IMG/VR virus record: IMGVR_UViG_3300044974_000149
Span: 1-41,235 of that record
DNA length: 41,235 nucleotides
Source: a virus
Strand: one strand, 5' to 3'
This document shows positions 25,863 through 32,657 of this stretch, in pieces (the stretch's first letter is position 1; the number at the start of each line of letters is the position of its first letter). The translations under genes and the position numbers were made by a program. The notes under the pieces were generated by a model, which was not told the origin of the DNA, did no database searches, and worked only from the letters and a program-made list of their open reading frames with translations.

Positions 25863-26519
25863 TTAACCTCCAAACATTTCTTTAAGGTGGCGGTACAAGT
25901 CGTGTGCCTGATACACAGTCATGTCTTTTAAGATATCTTCGGGCGACTTGACACGCACAAGCGAGATCATTCGTTTAGGCGTATGCCCGCCCATAGCGTA
26001 AGCAGCAGCATCAAGCGCATCTTGGCTAGGCATAGGCGTATTCTCAAGCTTCTCTCGTAGCAACGCACCGATGCCTGTCACGGCTTTCTTCTCGTACTTG
26101 CGCTTGGGTGGTGCTATCGGGGCTTCCATCTTCTTGAGCGCTTTGAGTGACTTGATTGGGCGGTACTCGGGTATGTCTGCGTAGTATGCGTTGTTGGTTT
26201 CATGAACCATTTGGTTGCGTCTCATCTGCGCAATCAGGCTCGATGTTGACCCGCCTGCAAACCCCTGATGTTCAAGAGCCTCGATGATCTCCTTACGTGT
26301 GGAGCCGGGATTGTTCTTGATGTAGTCAAAGGTTACTCGTGAGATGTTGTTGGAGATGTTGAATGTTTTCTTCATGGGAATTTCCTGAGAAGGTGTTGGT
26401 ACAGAGTTGTTGATAGTAGTGTTGATAGTAGAAGGTGGGGAGAAAGTCTCCCCATCGTCATCCCACTCCTGTAAGGTGCGGGTCAGTGCGGTTTTAAGGG
26501 CGGTTTGCATGTCAGGCAT
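25863..26519 (-). CDS. winged-helix-like protein with repeat-derived N-terminus
   Basis: 218 residues from 26519, with a GGAGG ribosome binding site. The segment VTFDYIKNNPGSTRKEIIEALEHQGF followed by GSTSSLIAQMRRNQMV reads as a winged helix. A basic linker and a C-terminal helix follow. The first about 48 residues are encoded by a GGGGAGA hairpin copy (giving GETFSPP) and a direct repeat shared with 31887-31907. An in-frame ATG at 26375 (MKKTFNISNN) has its own AGGAAA site and would give 170 residues without that extension. A DNA-binding regulator is likely. Confidence 0.75.
   Translation of the reverse strand: MPDMQTALKTALTRTLQEWDDDGETFSPPSTINTTINNSVPTPSQEIPMKKTFNISNNISRVTFDYIKNNPGSTRKEIIEALEHQGFAGGSTSSLIAQMRRNQMVHETNNAYYADIPEYRPIKSLKALKKMEAPIAPPKRKYEKKAVTGIGALLREKLENTPMPSQDALDAAAYAMGGHTPKRMISLVRVKSPEDILKDMTVYQAHDLYRHLKEMFGG
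26409..26429. repeat. 21-bp direct repeat, copy A
   Basis: GTTGATAGTAGTGTTGATAG plus one base, identical to 31887-31907. It is itself a near-tandem of GTTGATAGT. It lies 7 bases from a GGGGAGA hairpin, as does the other copy. Coding here, intergenic there. Confidence 0.85.
26437..26453 (-). repeat. GGGGAGA hairpin repeat, copy 1 (in coding sequence)
   Basis: GGGGAGA-AAG-TCTCCCC, a perfect 7-bp inverted repeat with a 3-nt loop. It encodes GETFSP in the winged-helix-like protein. Confidence 0.85.
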
Positions 26520-26730
26520 TTGAGGTTCCTCCTGTTAGTAGCATGACGATAACGATAAAAGCAATGAGTCCGATGGACTGTATTGTGGTGAGTAGTAGGT
26601 CATCCATCCCCGGCTTGTCGCCAAGCAATATGCACTGTATCCAGTCGGATTCAGGCGTAGATGCAGGGGGTGGGGGTACGTAGGTCAAGCCGATCTTGAC
26701 CTTACCTGTGTCGTAGGGTGTGTTGTTCAT
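26512..26730 (-). CDS. small membrane protein
   Basis: 72 residues. A soluble N-terminal half (KVKIGLTYVPPPPASTPESDW) is followed by one clear membrane segment, LLTTIQSIGLIAFIVIVMLL (about 46-65), and a short Gly/Thr tail. GGAG ribosome binding site; overlaps the winged-helix-like gene by 8 nt. It is the first gene after a promoter-like region (26751-26780). Topology prediction is direct; function is unknown, with a membrane or exclusion role possible. Confidence 0.7.
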   Translation of the reverse strand: MNNTPYDTGKVKIGLTYVPPPPASTPESDWIQCILLGDKPGMDDLLLTTIQSIGLIAFIVIVMLLTGGTSNA

Positions 26731-26750
26731 TAGTTTCTCCTTGAATGAAT

Positions 26751-26780
26751 ATTATTTGTCCAAGAGTAGACAGTTGTCAA
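26751..26780 (-). promoter_or_regulatory. leftward promoter with embedded TGTC-N8-GACA operator
   Basis: On the minus strand a perfect TTGACA (complement of 26775-26780) is followed about 18 nt later by AATAAT/ATAATA. Between them lies TGTC-N8-GACA (26757-26772). It also overlaps the stop of the 30-residue membrane microprotein. The first ATG after it opens the membrane protein at 26730. Confidence 0.6.
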
Positions 26781-26869
26781 TAGGGTCTCCAGTATAAAAG
26801 ATCCAGTATTAGTACAATCACCGATAACAAAAGTACTACTCTTTCTATTTTCTCCCATCCAGTCATCAT
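26777..26869 (-). CDS. 30-residue membrane microprotein
   Basis: Read from the sequence: ATG at 26869 (overlapping the previous stop as ATGA), stop TGA at 26777. A charged MMTGWEKIER start is followed by an almost wholly hydrophobic stretch VVLLLSVIVLILDLLYW and RPY. It is a single-span peptide coupled to the 49-residue gene. Its ribosome binding site is GGAGAG inside that gene. Too short for family recognition, but the overlap and composition support it. Confidence 0.6.
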   Translation of the reverse strand: MMTGWEKIERVVLLLSVIVLILDLLYWRPY

Positions 26870-27015
26870 TGTTTCTCTCCTAAGTTGAGGTGTACCCATT
26901 CGGTGATGCTTGCATCGACGCACTCGATCTCGTGTATCTCATGGTCGTTGAAGGTGTACACCTCCGTCTCTGGGTCACACTGTTTCAAGTACCCAATCAG
27001 TTCTTTAACTTTCAT
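26866..27015 (-). CDS. 49-residue acidic protein
   Basis: ATG at 27015, stop at 26866. Begins MKVKELIGYLKQCDPETEVY and ends WVHLNLGEKQ. It resembles short phage proteins with the KVKELIxxLxxxxPE pattern. Overlaps the upstream gene by 11 nt, with an AAGGAG site there, and the downstream microprotein by ATGA. Function unknown. Confidence 0.7.
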   Translation of the reverse strand: MKVKELIGYLKQCDPETEVYTFNDHEIHEIECVDASITEWVHLNLGEKQ

Positions 27016-27430
27016 CTTCGTGCTCCTTGTCTACATAGGCGGGATTGCCTGTTTGGTATCGATACTCTATGGCATCTTTCTCAGCGTCATGCTCGTTGTC
27101 AAACACACCAAGTACTGTGTGGTTGTGGTTTCTTACTACGTACTGCACCTTGTCAAGCAGTGTTATGTTGTATGCCTCACCCTCACCAATGTCGGCTTTG
27201 GTAATGTCAAAAGCTTCAAACGCTTTGTACTTGGCGTCTTCCGCATCGTCGGCTTCCACATTTATGGTTTGCCAGTAGGACATAACTACTTGTACTTCAT
27301 ATTTCATCTTCTCTCTCCTTTGATTACGTATAAAAACATAGCGTGCATCAGGGCGTGTAGCAAACCATTGGCTCAGTTGTGCGTTGTCATCCTGCATCAG
27401 CGCAGGTGGATCCCATCCAGTCTTCTTCAT
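27005..27430 (-). CDS. hypothetical protein with two in-frame starts
   Basis: 141 residues from ATG 27430, which has AAGGAGG upstream. A second ATG at 27307 (MKYEVQVVMSYWQ) is preceded by AGGAGAGAGAAG, an equally good site, and opens a 100-residue product. The C-terminal part is a compact alpha/beta domain (INVEADDAEDAKYKAFEAFD, NHNHTVLGVFDNEHDAE). Both products may be made, or two fused genes may be read as one. Just after the terminator at 27448. No family recognised. Confidence 0.7.
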   Translation of the reverse strand: MKKTGWDPPALMQDDNAQLSQWFATRPDARYVFIRNQRREKMKYEVQVVMSYWQTINVEADDAEDAKYKAFEAFDITKADIGEGEAYNITLLDKVQYVVRNHNHTVLGVFDNEHDAEKDAIEYRYQTGNPAYVDKEHEDES

Positions 27431-27442
27431 ACATCCTCCTTA

Positions 27443-27468
27443 AAAATGCGGGGGTGGTTAGCCCCCGC
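27443..27468 (-). terminator. rho-independent terminator after the amidotransferase
   Basis: On the minus strand GCGGGGG (complement of 27462-27468), seven bases of loop, CCCCCGC, then ATTTTTAA. The stem is 7 bp and GC-only; it starts 7 nt after the stop of the amidotransferase gene. The T-run overlaps the AAGGAGG site of the next gene. Confidence 0.8.
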
Positions 27469-27474
27469 TACACA

Positions 27475-28581
27475 TCAGGTCAACAGTGCAGGCAATGTTG
27501 GCTTGAACGACACGGGCTTGCGTACATCCCACTGCGTGTAGTAGCAGATGACCTCGGCAATACTGCTTGACGCAGAGTAAGACTTGGTCGCATAGCTGAT
27601 GAGACCAGACGCATCACCCTCGATCAACATATCATAGATAAGCTGATCAGGTACACACAGATCAGCACGAGGCGAGTAGTCAAGTGCTGATGCCTCGAAA
27701 GCATGCAGTAGCGTAGTGATCGTGTACGCAGGCATCTCCTCAAGCCATATCTCCATAGTCTGAATGTCACACTCGGTCAGAGCAGTAGCAAGATCATCAA
27801 GCTCAGGGCGAATGAAACCATCTTCAGCATCGGGAAAGTCATGCGCTGTCTCGTCGTAGTTGGCGCTGTGTGCGCTGACACTTCGGGGATAGATGCCGAA
27901 GCTTGCGTTGTAGTCGTACATCTCGTCGTACTCGTCGTCCATGTAGCTGCCGTACGAGCTTTTGTAGTTGTATGACTTGAGAGTCGCACTTTTGTAGCTG
28001 GGTATAAGACGTGATGGTGACCACGCATAGGTATTGCTGAACCACAGATCATCATGCTCGATACCCTGATCGAAGTTGACGTGTTGCATACGACCCTCGC
28101 CATTCATGAACACGAAGCGATTGTTGCCAATGAACTCCTCCATCATAGACACGAAGCCCGTGTCATACACAAGGTCAGGTGCAGACGACACAGCAGTGTG
28201 CAAGTAGTCATTGATGAAGTGCCATGTGTCTGACTTGTTCTTGTCAGCAGCATTGCCTGTGTGCAACACGCCGTTGTGCATCATGGCGATGAAGCCCGGA
28301 ATCACATCGTACGGATGGCAGTTGAGCATATCGGTCTTGCCGTGCGTAGTCCAGCGGAAGTGAATGGCAATCTCACGATCGTCATTGGGCAGGCGCTGAA
28401 TGAATGCAGTAGCATCGCCGAGATTCTTAGGCAGAGTCTTGGTAACCTTCAGTCCCTTGGCAGTGCCGTACATAAAGCCGATGCCGTCAGGATTGGAGGT
28501 AAAGATATCGCTCAGTAGCCCGTGTGTATCGAGCAATGTGGAACGAACTTTGGAAGACTGACCAGTAATAATAAGACACAT
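27475..28581 (-). CDS. class II glutamine amidotransferase-like protein
   Basis: 368 residues. It starts MCLII, so removal of Met would expose Cys2 as the N-terminal nucleophile of an Ntn hydrolase. NPDGIGFMYG (30-39), HFRWTTHG (74-81), NCHPYD (87-92) and HNGVLHT (102-108) are the ordered motifs of class II glutamine amidotransferases. The domain would release ammonia from glutamine or act as an amidase. The C-terminal 180 residues, rich in Tyr, Ser and Asp, are not recognised. It lies directly downstream of the amidoligase gene, separated by a GGGGAG-type hairpin, so the two are likely one system. Confident about the fold; substrate unknown. Confidence 0.85.
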   Translation of the reverse strand: MCLIITGQSSKVRSTLLDTHGLLSDIFTSNPDGIGFMYGTAKGLKVTKTLPKNLGDATAFIQRLPNDDREIAIHFRWTTHGKTDMLNCHPYDVIPGFIAMMHNGVLHTGNAADKNKSDTWHFINDYLHTAVSSAPDLVYDTGFVSMMEEFIGNNRFVFMNGEGRMQHVNFDQGIEHDDLWFSNTYAWSPSRLIPSYKSATLKSYNYKSSYGSYMDDEYDEMYDYNASFGIYPRSVSAHSANYDETAHDFPDAEDGFIRPELDDLATALTECDIQTMEIWLEEMPAYTITTLLHAFEASALDYSPRADLCVPDQLIYDMLIEGDASGLISYATKSYSASSSIAEVICYYTQWDVRKPVSFKPTLPALLT

Positions 28582-28606
28582 AATAAATTTCCTTGATGTA
28601 AAAGAT

Positions 28607-28625
28607 CGGGGAGAGTTACTCCCCG
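28607..28625 (-). terminator. hairpin between amidoligase and amidotransferase
   Basis: CGGGGAG-AGTTA-CTCCCCG, 7-bp stem; on the minus strand followed by ATCTTTTAC. A variant of the GGGGAGA hairpin family with a 5-nt loop. It lies 15 nt past the amidoligase stop. The weak T-run suggests partial termination or RNA processing. Confidence 0.6.
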
Positions 28626-28640
28626 TTTGGTTGTTGATGA

Positions 28641-30737
28641 TTACTCGGTAACTGAGTTAGCTGACACAGGGTTGTGACCCACAATCAGTTCGTTGAAGCT
28701 GTCCTCTTGCAGACGCCACACATCGCCGTCACGCACATAGATCACATCGATATCGCTGATGTGCTCATCGTTGCCCCCGTACGGGAACACAGCCAACTGC
28801 AAGCCAAGCACCCTGAAGAAGGTGAAGTGAAGCCCGTAGTTGTTAGCGTAGCTACGCATACCATAGCCATCCTCATAAGGTATCTGGAACATATAGCGAT
28901 GGTCATGCCCGTGGGCATAGCGAGACTCTGCGGAAGGGGCAAGAGGCACAGCATCAGCACAAGTGTCCTGCGCTGGCGCAGTAACAGTAGGCACAGATGT
29001 ATGTACATTGCGCACGCCGTACCACTTGACGAGCGCAGGGTACTGACCCGCTACAGTCTTGAGCCACTTGACGAACGATGTGCCATTGAGATCACGCCAC
29101 GATGCGACACGGCAGAACATGACAGCCGCATGAGTGAACTCGATCTGCGCAAGCAGACGCTCCTTCTTGAGCGAAGCACGGAAGATACGCAACTCGACAG
29201 TGTTGTACTTGCCGTTGTAGCTGTTGTCCATGCTAAGACCAAGACGCCTAGCCTCACGACTGCCGAGGTTGCACATATTGACCATGCGATAGCGCTCACC
29301 TGACTTACCCTTGACCGCAGTCTTGGGGTTGGTAAGTATGGACTGATGCTCAGCGGCGCAGTAGCTACGAGCTTGGTCATCGACAGATGGGTGACGACCT
29401 GCAATCTTACGAATGAAGTCGACGTTGCCACTGCTGTTGATGAACATCAAGAACTTGCCAACAGTCAACTGCGTGAAGGCACGAGAGTCAATGTGTACGT
29501 GCATACCGCACTTGCCTGTGTTCCATGCACGATAGGCGGGGTCAATCTCCCACGCTTTGAACACCTCGATGTGCTTGGCTAGACCTTGCGGTGAAGTCAC
29601 GACCTCGAAGCCGTTGTGTGGAAGCGAGCCGTCACTCTTGATGATGCAGTATGCGGAACCAAGACGGCTACGCACAGACTCAGCGGCATCGTTGCTGTCG
29701 TGATCGCCGGACGTCATCTCAAGCTCGATGCCCATCGTGAACTCACCGAAGTGAGACGACGTGATGCCAGAGGGGTAGTCAAGGACATGAAGCACGTTGG
29801 TACAGTACGACATGATCGGCTGGTTACGATCTTCCTCATCGTCATCGTCATCATCGTCGTCCTCGCTGTCACGATCATACGAGTAGTAGGCATCACGAGA
29901 CTCAGAGTAGTACGCATCGTCACGGGGCCAGTACTCGCCATTGTCCTCACAGTACACAGCGTCATCATCGAAGCACGAGTCACACCACGTATCGTTACGC
30001 ACATCGTGTGTGTTGTTGCTGTCCTCGTAGTGACCGCAGTCGCAATGCACAATGTCCATGTCGCCCATATCCGAGATAACACGGAACGCACTCGAAACGG
30101 GAAGACTAGCATCGCTGTAACGATTGGCTATGTTGAAGAACGTAGAGCGAAGATCATCGTTCGTGATGGACTCATCACCTGCCTTGGCACGAGCAACCAA
30201 GTGACCGAAGTCACGATACGTCTTGCGAGCAAGGGCGAATGGAAGAACGCTGCTTCCGTAGTACCACGAGCCCTTGAACTGAGCGCATGGGTTAGGCGGT
30301 GAGTCCGCATTGGGGTCACGCTTTCTTGCATACCCCTCAATGACACGATCTACCCTATGGATCAACAGGTTGCGCTCAGTGCGATCAAGCCTACTATTGT
30401 CGATGCTAGCGGGCAGCAACAGACGGCGCATCATCTGATGTATATCGTAGCGATCACGACTCTCGTCAACAGCCTCTCGATAGGTCATAGCACGGGGTGC
30501 AAGATTCTCATCGGGGTTGACACGATAGCGTGAGGTACGAGTCCACACAGACAGGTTGCTGGTCGTGATCAGATCGAGTGGCGCTTGACCTGCATCCATG
30601 TGCTGCAACTCTGAGTAGACAAGACGCCTACGAGAGGCGTTGTACACCATGTACCGCTTGTTGAGTGACACGATATAAATGATCTGATCGAGTGAGTCAA
30701 CGAAATCTTCCATCACGAATCTAGTTATTTGAAACAT
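28641..30737 (-). CDS. amidoligase-family (COOH-NH2 ligase-like) protein
   Basis: 698 residues from ATG 30737 with AAGGAG upstream; an earlier in-frame ATG (30785) would place the terminator hairpin inside the gene. An N-terminal helical half is followed by a Cys/His cluster (C232, C234, H236, C252, C255, C263) that may bind zinc, then an acidic tract of about 11 D/E (about 292-303). The catalytic-type core follows: GIELEM (336-341), SDGSLPHNGFEVVTSP (368-383), CGMHVHID (410-417) and TVELRIFRASL (513-523). These are the motifs of Pfam amidoligase_2 (PF12224), predicted to form amide bonds using ATP. The paired amidotransferase gene lies directly downstream. Target unknown. Confidence 0.8.
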   Translation of the reverse strand: MFQITRFVMEDFVDSLDQIIYIVSLNKRYMVYNASRRRLVYSELQHMDAGQAPLDLITTSNLSVWTRTSRYRVNPDENLAPRAMTYREAVDESRDRYDIHQMMRRLLLPASIDNSRLDRTERNLLIHRVDRVIEGYARKRDPNADSPPNPCAQFKGSWYYGSSVLPFALARKTYRDFGHLVARAKAGDESITNDDLRSTFFNIANRYSDASLPVSSAFRVISDMGDMDIVHCDCGHYEDSNNTHDVRNDTWCDSCFDDDAVYCEDNGEYWPRDDAYYSESRDAYYSYDRDSEDDDDDDDDEEDRNQPIMSYCTNVLHVLDYPSGITSSHFGEFTMGIELEMTSGDHDSNDAAESVRSRLGSAYCIIKSDGSLPHNGFEVVTSPQGLAKHIEVFKAWEIDPAYRAWNTGKCGMHVHIDSRAFTQLTVGKFLMFINSSGNVDFIRKIAGRHPSVDDQARSYCAAEHQSILTNPKTAVKGKSGERYRMVNMCNLGSREARRLGLSMDNSYNGKYNTVELRIFRASLKKERLLAQIEFTHAAVMFCRVASWRDLNGTSFVKWLKTVAGQYPALVKWYGVRNVHTSVPTVTAPAQDTCADAVPLAPSAESRYAHGHDHRYMFQIPYEDGYGMRSYANNYGLHFTFFRVLGLQLAVFPYGGNDEHISDIDVIYVRDGDVWRLQEDSFNELIVGHNPVSANSVTE

Positions 30738-30754
30738 ATGTTTCTCCTTGATGT

Positions 30755-30780
30755 ATAAAAAATGGGGAGAAATTCTCCCC
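30755..30780 (-). terminator. rho-independent terminator (GGGGAGA hairpin, copy 2)
   Basis: GGGGAGA-AAT-TCTCCCC at 30764-30780; on the minus strand followed by ATTTTTTATAC. Stem 7 bp plus a six-T run. It lies in the 89-nt gap between the 79-residue gene and the amidoligase start, so it may limit entry into the amidoligase gene. Confidence 0.75.
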
Positions 30781-30826
30781 GACACGCACTCCTATCGGAG
30801 CGCTTGTTACTAACAGCGCCTGTTGC

Positions 30827-31066
30827 TCAGGCTAGGGCTACCTCCATGTCATCTATTACATCGAACGAATCCACCTCGAAAGTGCGATGCTCACCTTCGA
30901 TTGGGTCACCTGCATTGAACACGTAGAACGTGTCGTGATACTTCTTCAGCACCTCGTCACGCATCGAGTCGGATAACTCGGGCGGTATGACTAAGGCGTT
31001 AGCCGTGAACGGGTTATTGAATGGGGCTGTGTATCTCCCGTGTATACGAATACGGATTACTCTCAT
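30827..31066 (-). CDS. small hypothetical protein
   Basis: 79 residues: a basic strand start (MRVIRIRIHGRYTAPF) and an acidic end (FEVDSFDVIDDMEVALA). AAGGAG ribosome binding site, 10 nt after the upstream gene's stop. No known family. It is the last gene before the amidoligase terminator. Confidence 0.7.
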   Translation of the reverse strand: MRVIRIRIHGRYTAPFNNPFTANALVIPPELSDSMRDEVLKKYHDTFYVFNAGDPIEGEHRTFEVDSFDVIDDMEVALA

Positions 31067-31076
31067 TACTTACTCC

Positions 31077-31283
31077 TTAAGTTCTTGGTGTCCACTGTGA
31101 GTGGGTTGTTGTGTCCCAGTAGCGTTTGCCGTTGGGTGCGGTGAATGTCAGACTCTCGTCTGTGCTAACTGGTGCGCTGTCGGCGACCAAAGTGCCGCCT
31201 ATCGCTTCGATAACCCAGCGCCCATTGATTTCGTCTTGAGACTTGATGTCCCTCCAGTAGATGGTTGACTTAGTTGTGTTCAT
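31077..31283 (-). CDS. small hypothetical protein
   Basis: 68 residues from ATG 31283 (MNTTKSTIYWRDI), with AGGAGTAAATGA upstream, immediately after the previous stop. An upstream in-frame start would overlap the preceding gene by 50 nt. Strand-rich (TLVADSAPVSTDESLTF), ending DTTTHSQWTPRT. Family unknown. Confidence 0.65.
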   Translation of the reverse strand: MNTTKSTIYWRDIKSQDEINGRWVIEAIGGTLVADSAPVSTDESLTFTAPNGKRYWDTTTHSQWTPRT

Positions 31284-31284
31284 T

Positions 31285-31509
31285 TCATTTACTCCTGTTG
31301 TTGATTGCTTCCATTGCCTCGTCAGCACACGCACGCCACGATTCCTCGCTTATGAATGTGTTGTCCTTTGACCAAGGCGGTGACACCTTAGTCTGCTCTG
31401 CGTACTTAGCAATAGCCTCGATGATGAACGCTTGCATTAGTACGCCCTGCTGTGAGTGCGTCATGAGCTTGTTGATAAGCTCTACGTTCGTTATGTGTTT
31501 AGATTTCAT
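31285..31509 (-). CDS. small helical hypothetical protein
   Basis: 74 residues, start overlaps the previous gene by 11 nt. Mostly helical (LMTHSQQGVLMQAFIIEAIAKYAEQ) with a C-terminal ACADEAMEAINNRSK. GGAGAAAG upstream. No recognised family. Confidence 0.7.
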   Translation of the reverse strand: MKSKHITNVELINKLMTHSQQGVLMQAFIIEAIAKYAEQTKVSPPWSKDNTFISEESWRACADEAMEAINNRSK

Positions 31510-31792
31510 AGCTTTCTCCTTGGTTAAATGGTTTGGCTTGCATTGCTTCTTGCAATCGGTCGATGAACTCGATCTCGTTATAACTAACGTCTAAGCCGTC
31601 GAGGATCCTGTCGAGGTAGTTATGCTCAGGCGAGCCTCTGTACTCGTCTGGCGTGAGCCAGCGCTTAAAGTCCCAACACCAAGTCCAATCTCTGTTGGCT
31701 GTGAAGTAGAACTTGAGCGTGAACCGCCCAATATGGATGTCCGCCTCTGGTGCGTTTTGTATCCACGCTTTTGCTGCGTCTGCATACGTCAT
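31499..31792 (-). CDS. hypothetical protein
   Basis: 97 residues, ATG with AAGGAGAAGC upstream. Trp-rich middle (FYFTANRDWTWCWDFKRWLTPDEYRGSPEHN) and a C-terminal helix. No recognised domain. It follows a 117-nt gap holding two hairpins and the second copy of the 21-bp repeat. Confidence 0.7.
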   Translation of the reverse strand: MTYADAAKAWIQNAPEADIHIGRFTLKFYFTANRDWTWCWDFKRWLTPDEYRGSPEHNYLDRILDGLDVSYNEIEFIDRLQEAMQAKPFNQGESYEI

Positions 31793-31834
31793 GATGCTTC
31801 TCCTTAAATACTCTAGGCACTAACGGGATGGTGC

Positions 31835-31907
31835 TCGGCGTAGCCCACACGCCGAACATTCGGGGAGAAAGTCTCCCCAAGAAAGAGTTGATAGTAGTGT
31901 TGATAGT
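31835..31907. repeat. intergenic hairpins and 21-bp repeat, copy B
   Basis: The gap between 31793 and 31909 contains a TCGGCGT/ACGCCGA stem-loop (31835-31855), GGGGAGA hairpin copy 3 (31862-31878) and the 21-bp repeat identical to 26409-26429 (31887-31907). No gene is seen here. Confidence 0.8.
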
Positions 31908-31909
31908 CG

Positions 31910-32614
31910 TCAGTTCCCCCCTAGGGCTAGTTTTGTCCATGTGGCTGGCACAGCTTCGTTCTTGTCTAGCGTGTCAATAATCTTAATGGCTCGCTTCATT
32001 TTGGTTATCTTGTCTAAGCGTGCTACTGTCGGGTTGATATCCGCTTGACGCATCAGCGTCTCAAGCTCTCGCTTGGTCTTGGTCAATAATCTGGTTTTTG
32101 CTTTATTAAATTGGTCAGGAAGCATCGTGCGTTGGAAGGGTGTCTTGCGCTTGCCCCTTGGTGTGATGGGTACAACATCGAACAACAGGGACACCTTGTC
32201 TTTGACCCTAGCGGGTATCCAGTCAGTCCAATGCTCGCCATCGTTGGGCAAGCCCTTGTCACGGGCTATCTGTATGGGTGTGTGGTCAAGCGCTTTGAAT
32301 GGTGCATCGAGCATGGCTAAGAGCTTCTCCATGACCCTGATGTACTCGCTGAAAGCTAGCACCCGTTCTGGGGAGACTTTCTCCCCGCCGTATCTCATGC
32401 CAACACGGGCGTTGTTGATCTCGTAGCGCAGGGGTTGCAGCACTTTGTCCCACTCTGCCTTGCGTTGGGTGCGTGTGATCTTGGATACACGCAGGGTTTC
32501 TTTGAGGTCAGCCACCTCTGCTTTGATGCGTTCCACCTCAGATGGGTGCATCTTGCGCTCGGTTAAGCGGTTGTGTAGCTCGTTGGCTGAGAGTTTGAGG
32601 TATGTTTCGTACAT
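31910..32614 (-). CDS. basic coiled-coil hypothetical protein
   Basis: 234 residues from ATG 32614 (MYETYLKLS), with GGAG upstream; a longer frame would run into the operator-like site at 32641-32657. The first half is a charged coiled coil (SEVERIKAEVADLKETLRVSK), and the C-terminal half is Lys/Arg-rich (PFQRTMLPDQFNKAKTRLLTK). A GGGGAGA hairpin copy (32370-32386) is inside, giving GEKVSP. DNA or RNA binding is plausible from charge, but no motif is decisive. Confidence 0.7.
   Translation of the reverse strand: MYETYLKLSANELHNRLTERKMHPSEVERIKAEVADLKETLRVSKITRTQRKAEWDKVLQPLRYEINNARVGMRYGGEKVSPERVLAFSEYIRVMEKLLAMLDAPFKALDHTPIQIARDKGLPNDGEHWTDWIPARVKDKVSLLFDVVPITPRGKRKTPFQRTMLPDQFNKAKTRLLTKTKRELETLMRQADINPTVARLDKITKMKRAIKIIDTLDKNEAVPATWTKLALGGN
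32370..32386 (-). repeat. GGGGAGA hairpin repeat, copy 4 (in coding sequence)
   Basis: GGGGAGA-CTT-TCTCCCC on the plus strand, inside the coiled-coil gene. It is in the opposite orientation to the other copies. Confidence 0.85.
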
Positions 32615-32640
32615 GAGATTATTGACTCCAAAAGTGAGGG

Positions 32641-32657
32641 TCGGACAAATGTCCAAC
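32641..32657 (-). promoter_or_regulatory. operator-like palindrome before the coiled-coil gene
   Basis: TCGGACAAATGTCCAAC: GGACA and TGTCC half-sites 2 nt apart. It lies 27-43 nt before the ATG at 32614. It is followed by GGCTGTGACT (32665-32674), a 10-mer repeated at 32944-32953 next to another GGACA site. Confidence 0.5.

Noticed and set aside
26885-27541. 218-codon rightward open frame
   Set aside because: Antisense to well-supported small leftward genes that have ribosome binding sites and ATGA overlaps; its composition (Cys/His/Val-rich) looks like a shadow.
28674-30302. Rightward open frames of 209 and 228 codons opposite the amidoligase
   Set aside because: Antisense shadows of the amidoligase, whose motifs are clear. 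Val/Ile/Arg-rich composition reflects the complement of acidic codons.
30738-30785. Longer amidoligase N-terminus starting at 30785
   Set aside because: Would cover a U-run terminator and the AAGGAG site of the ATG at 30737.
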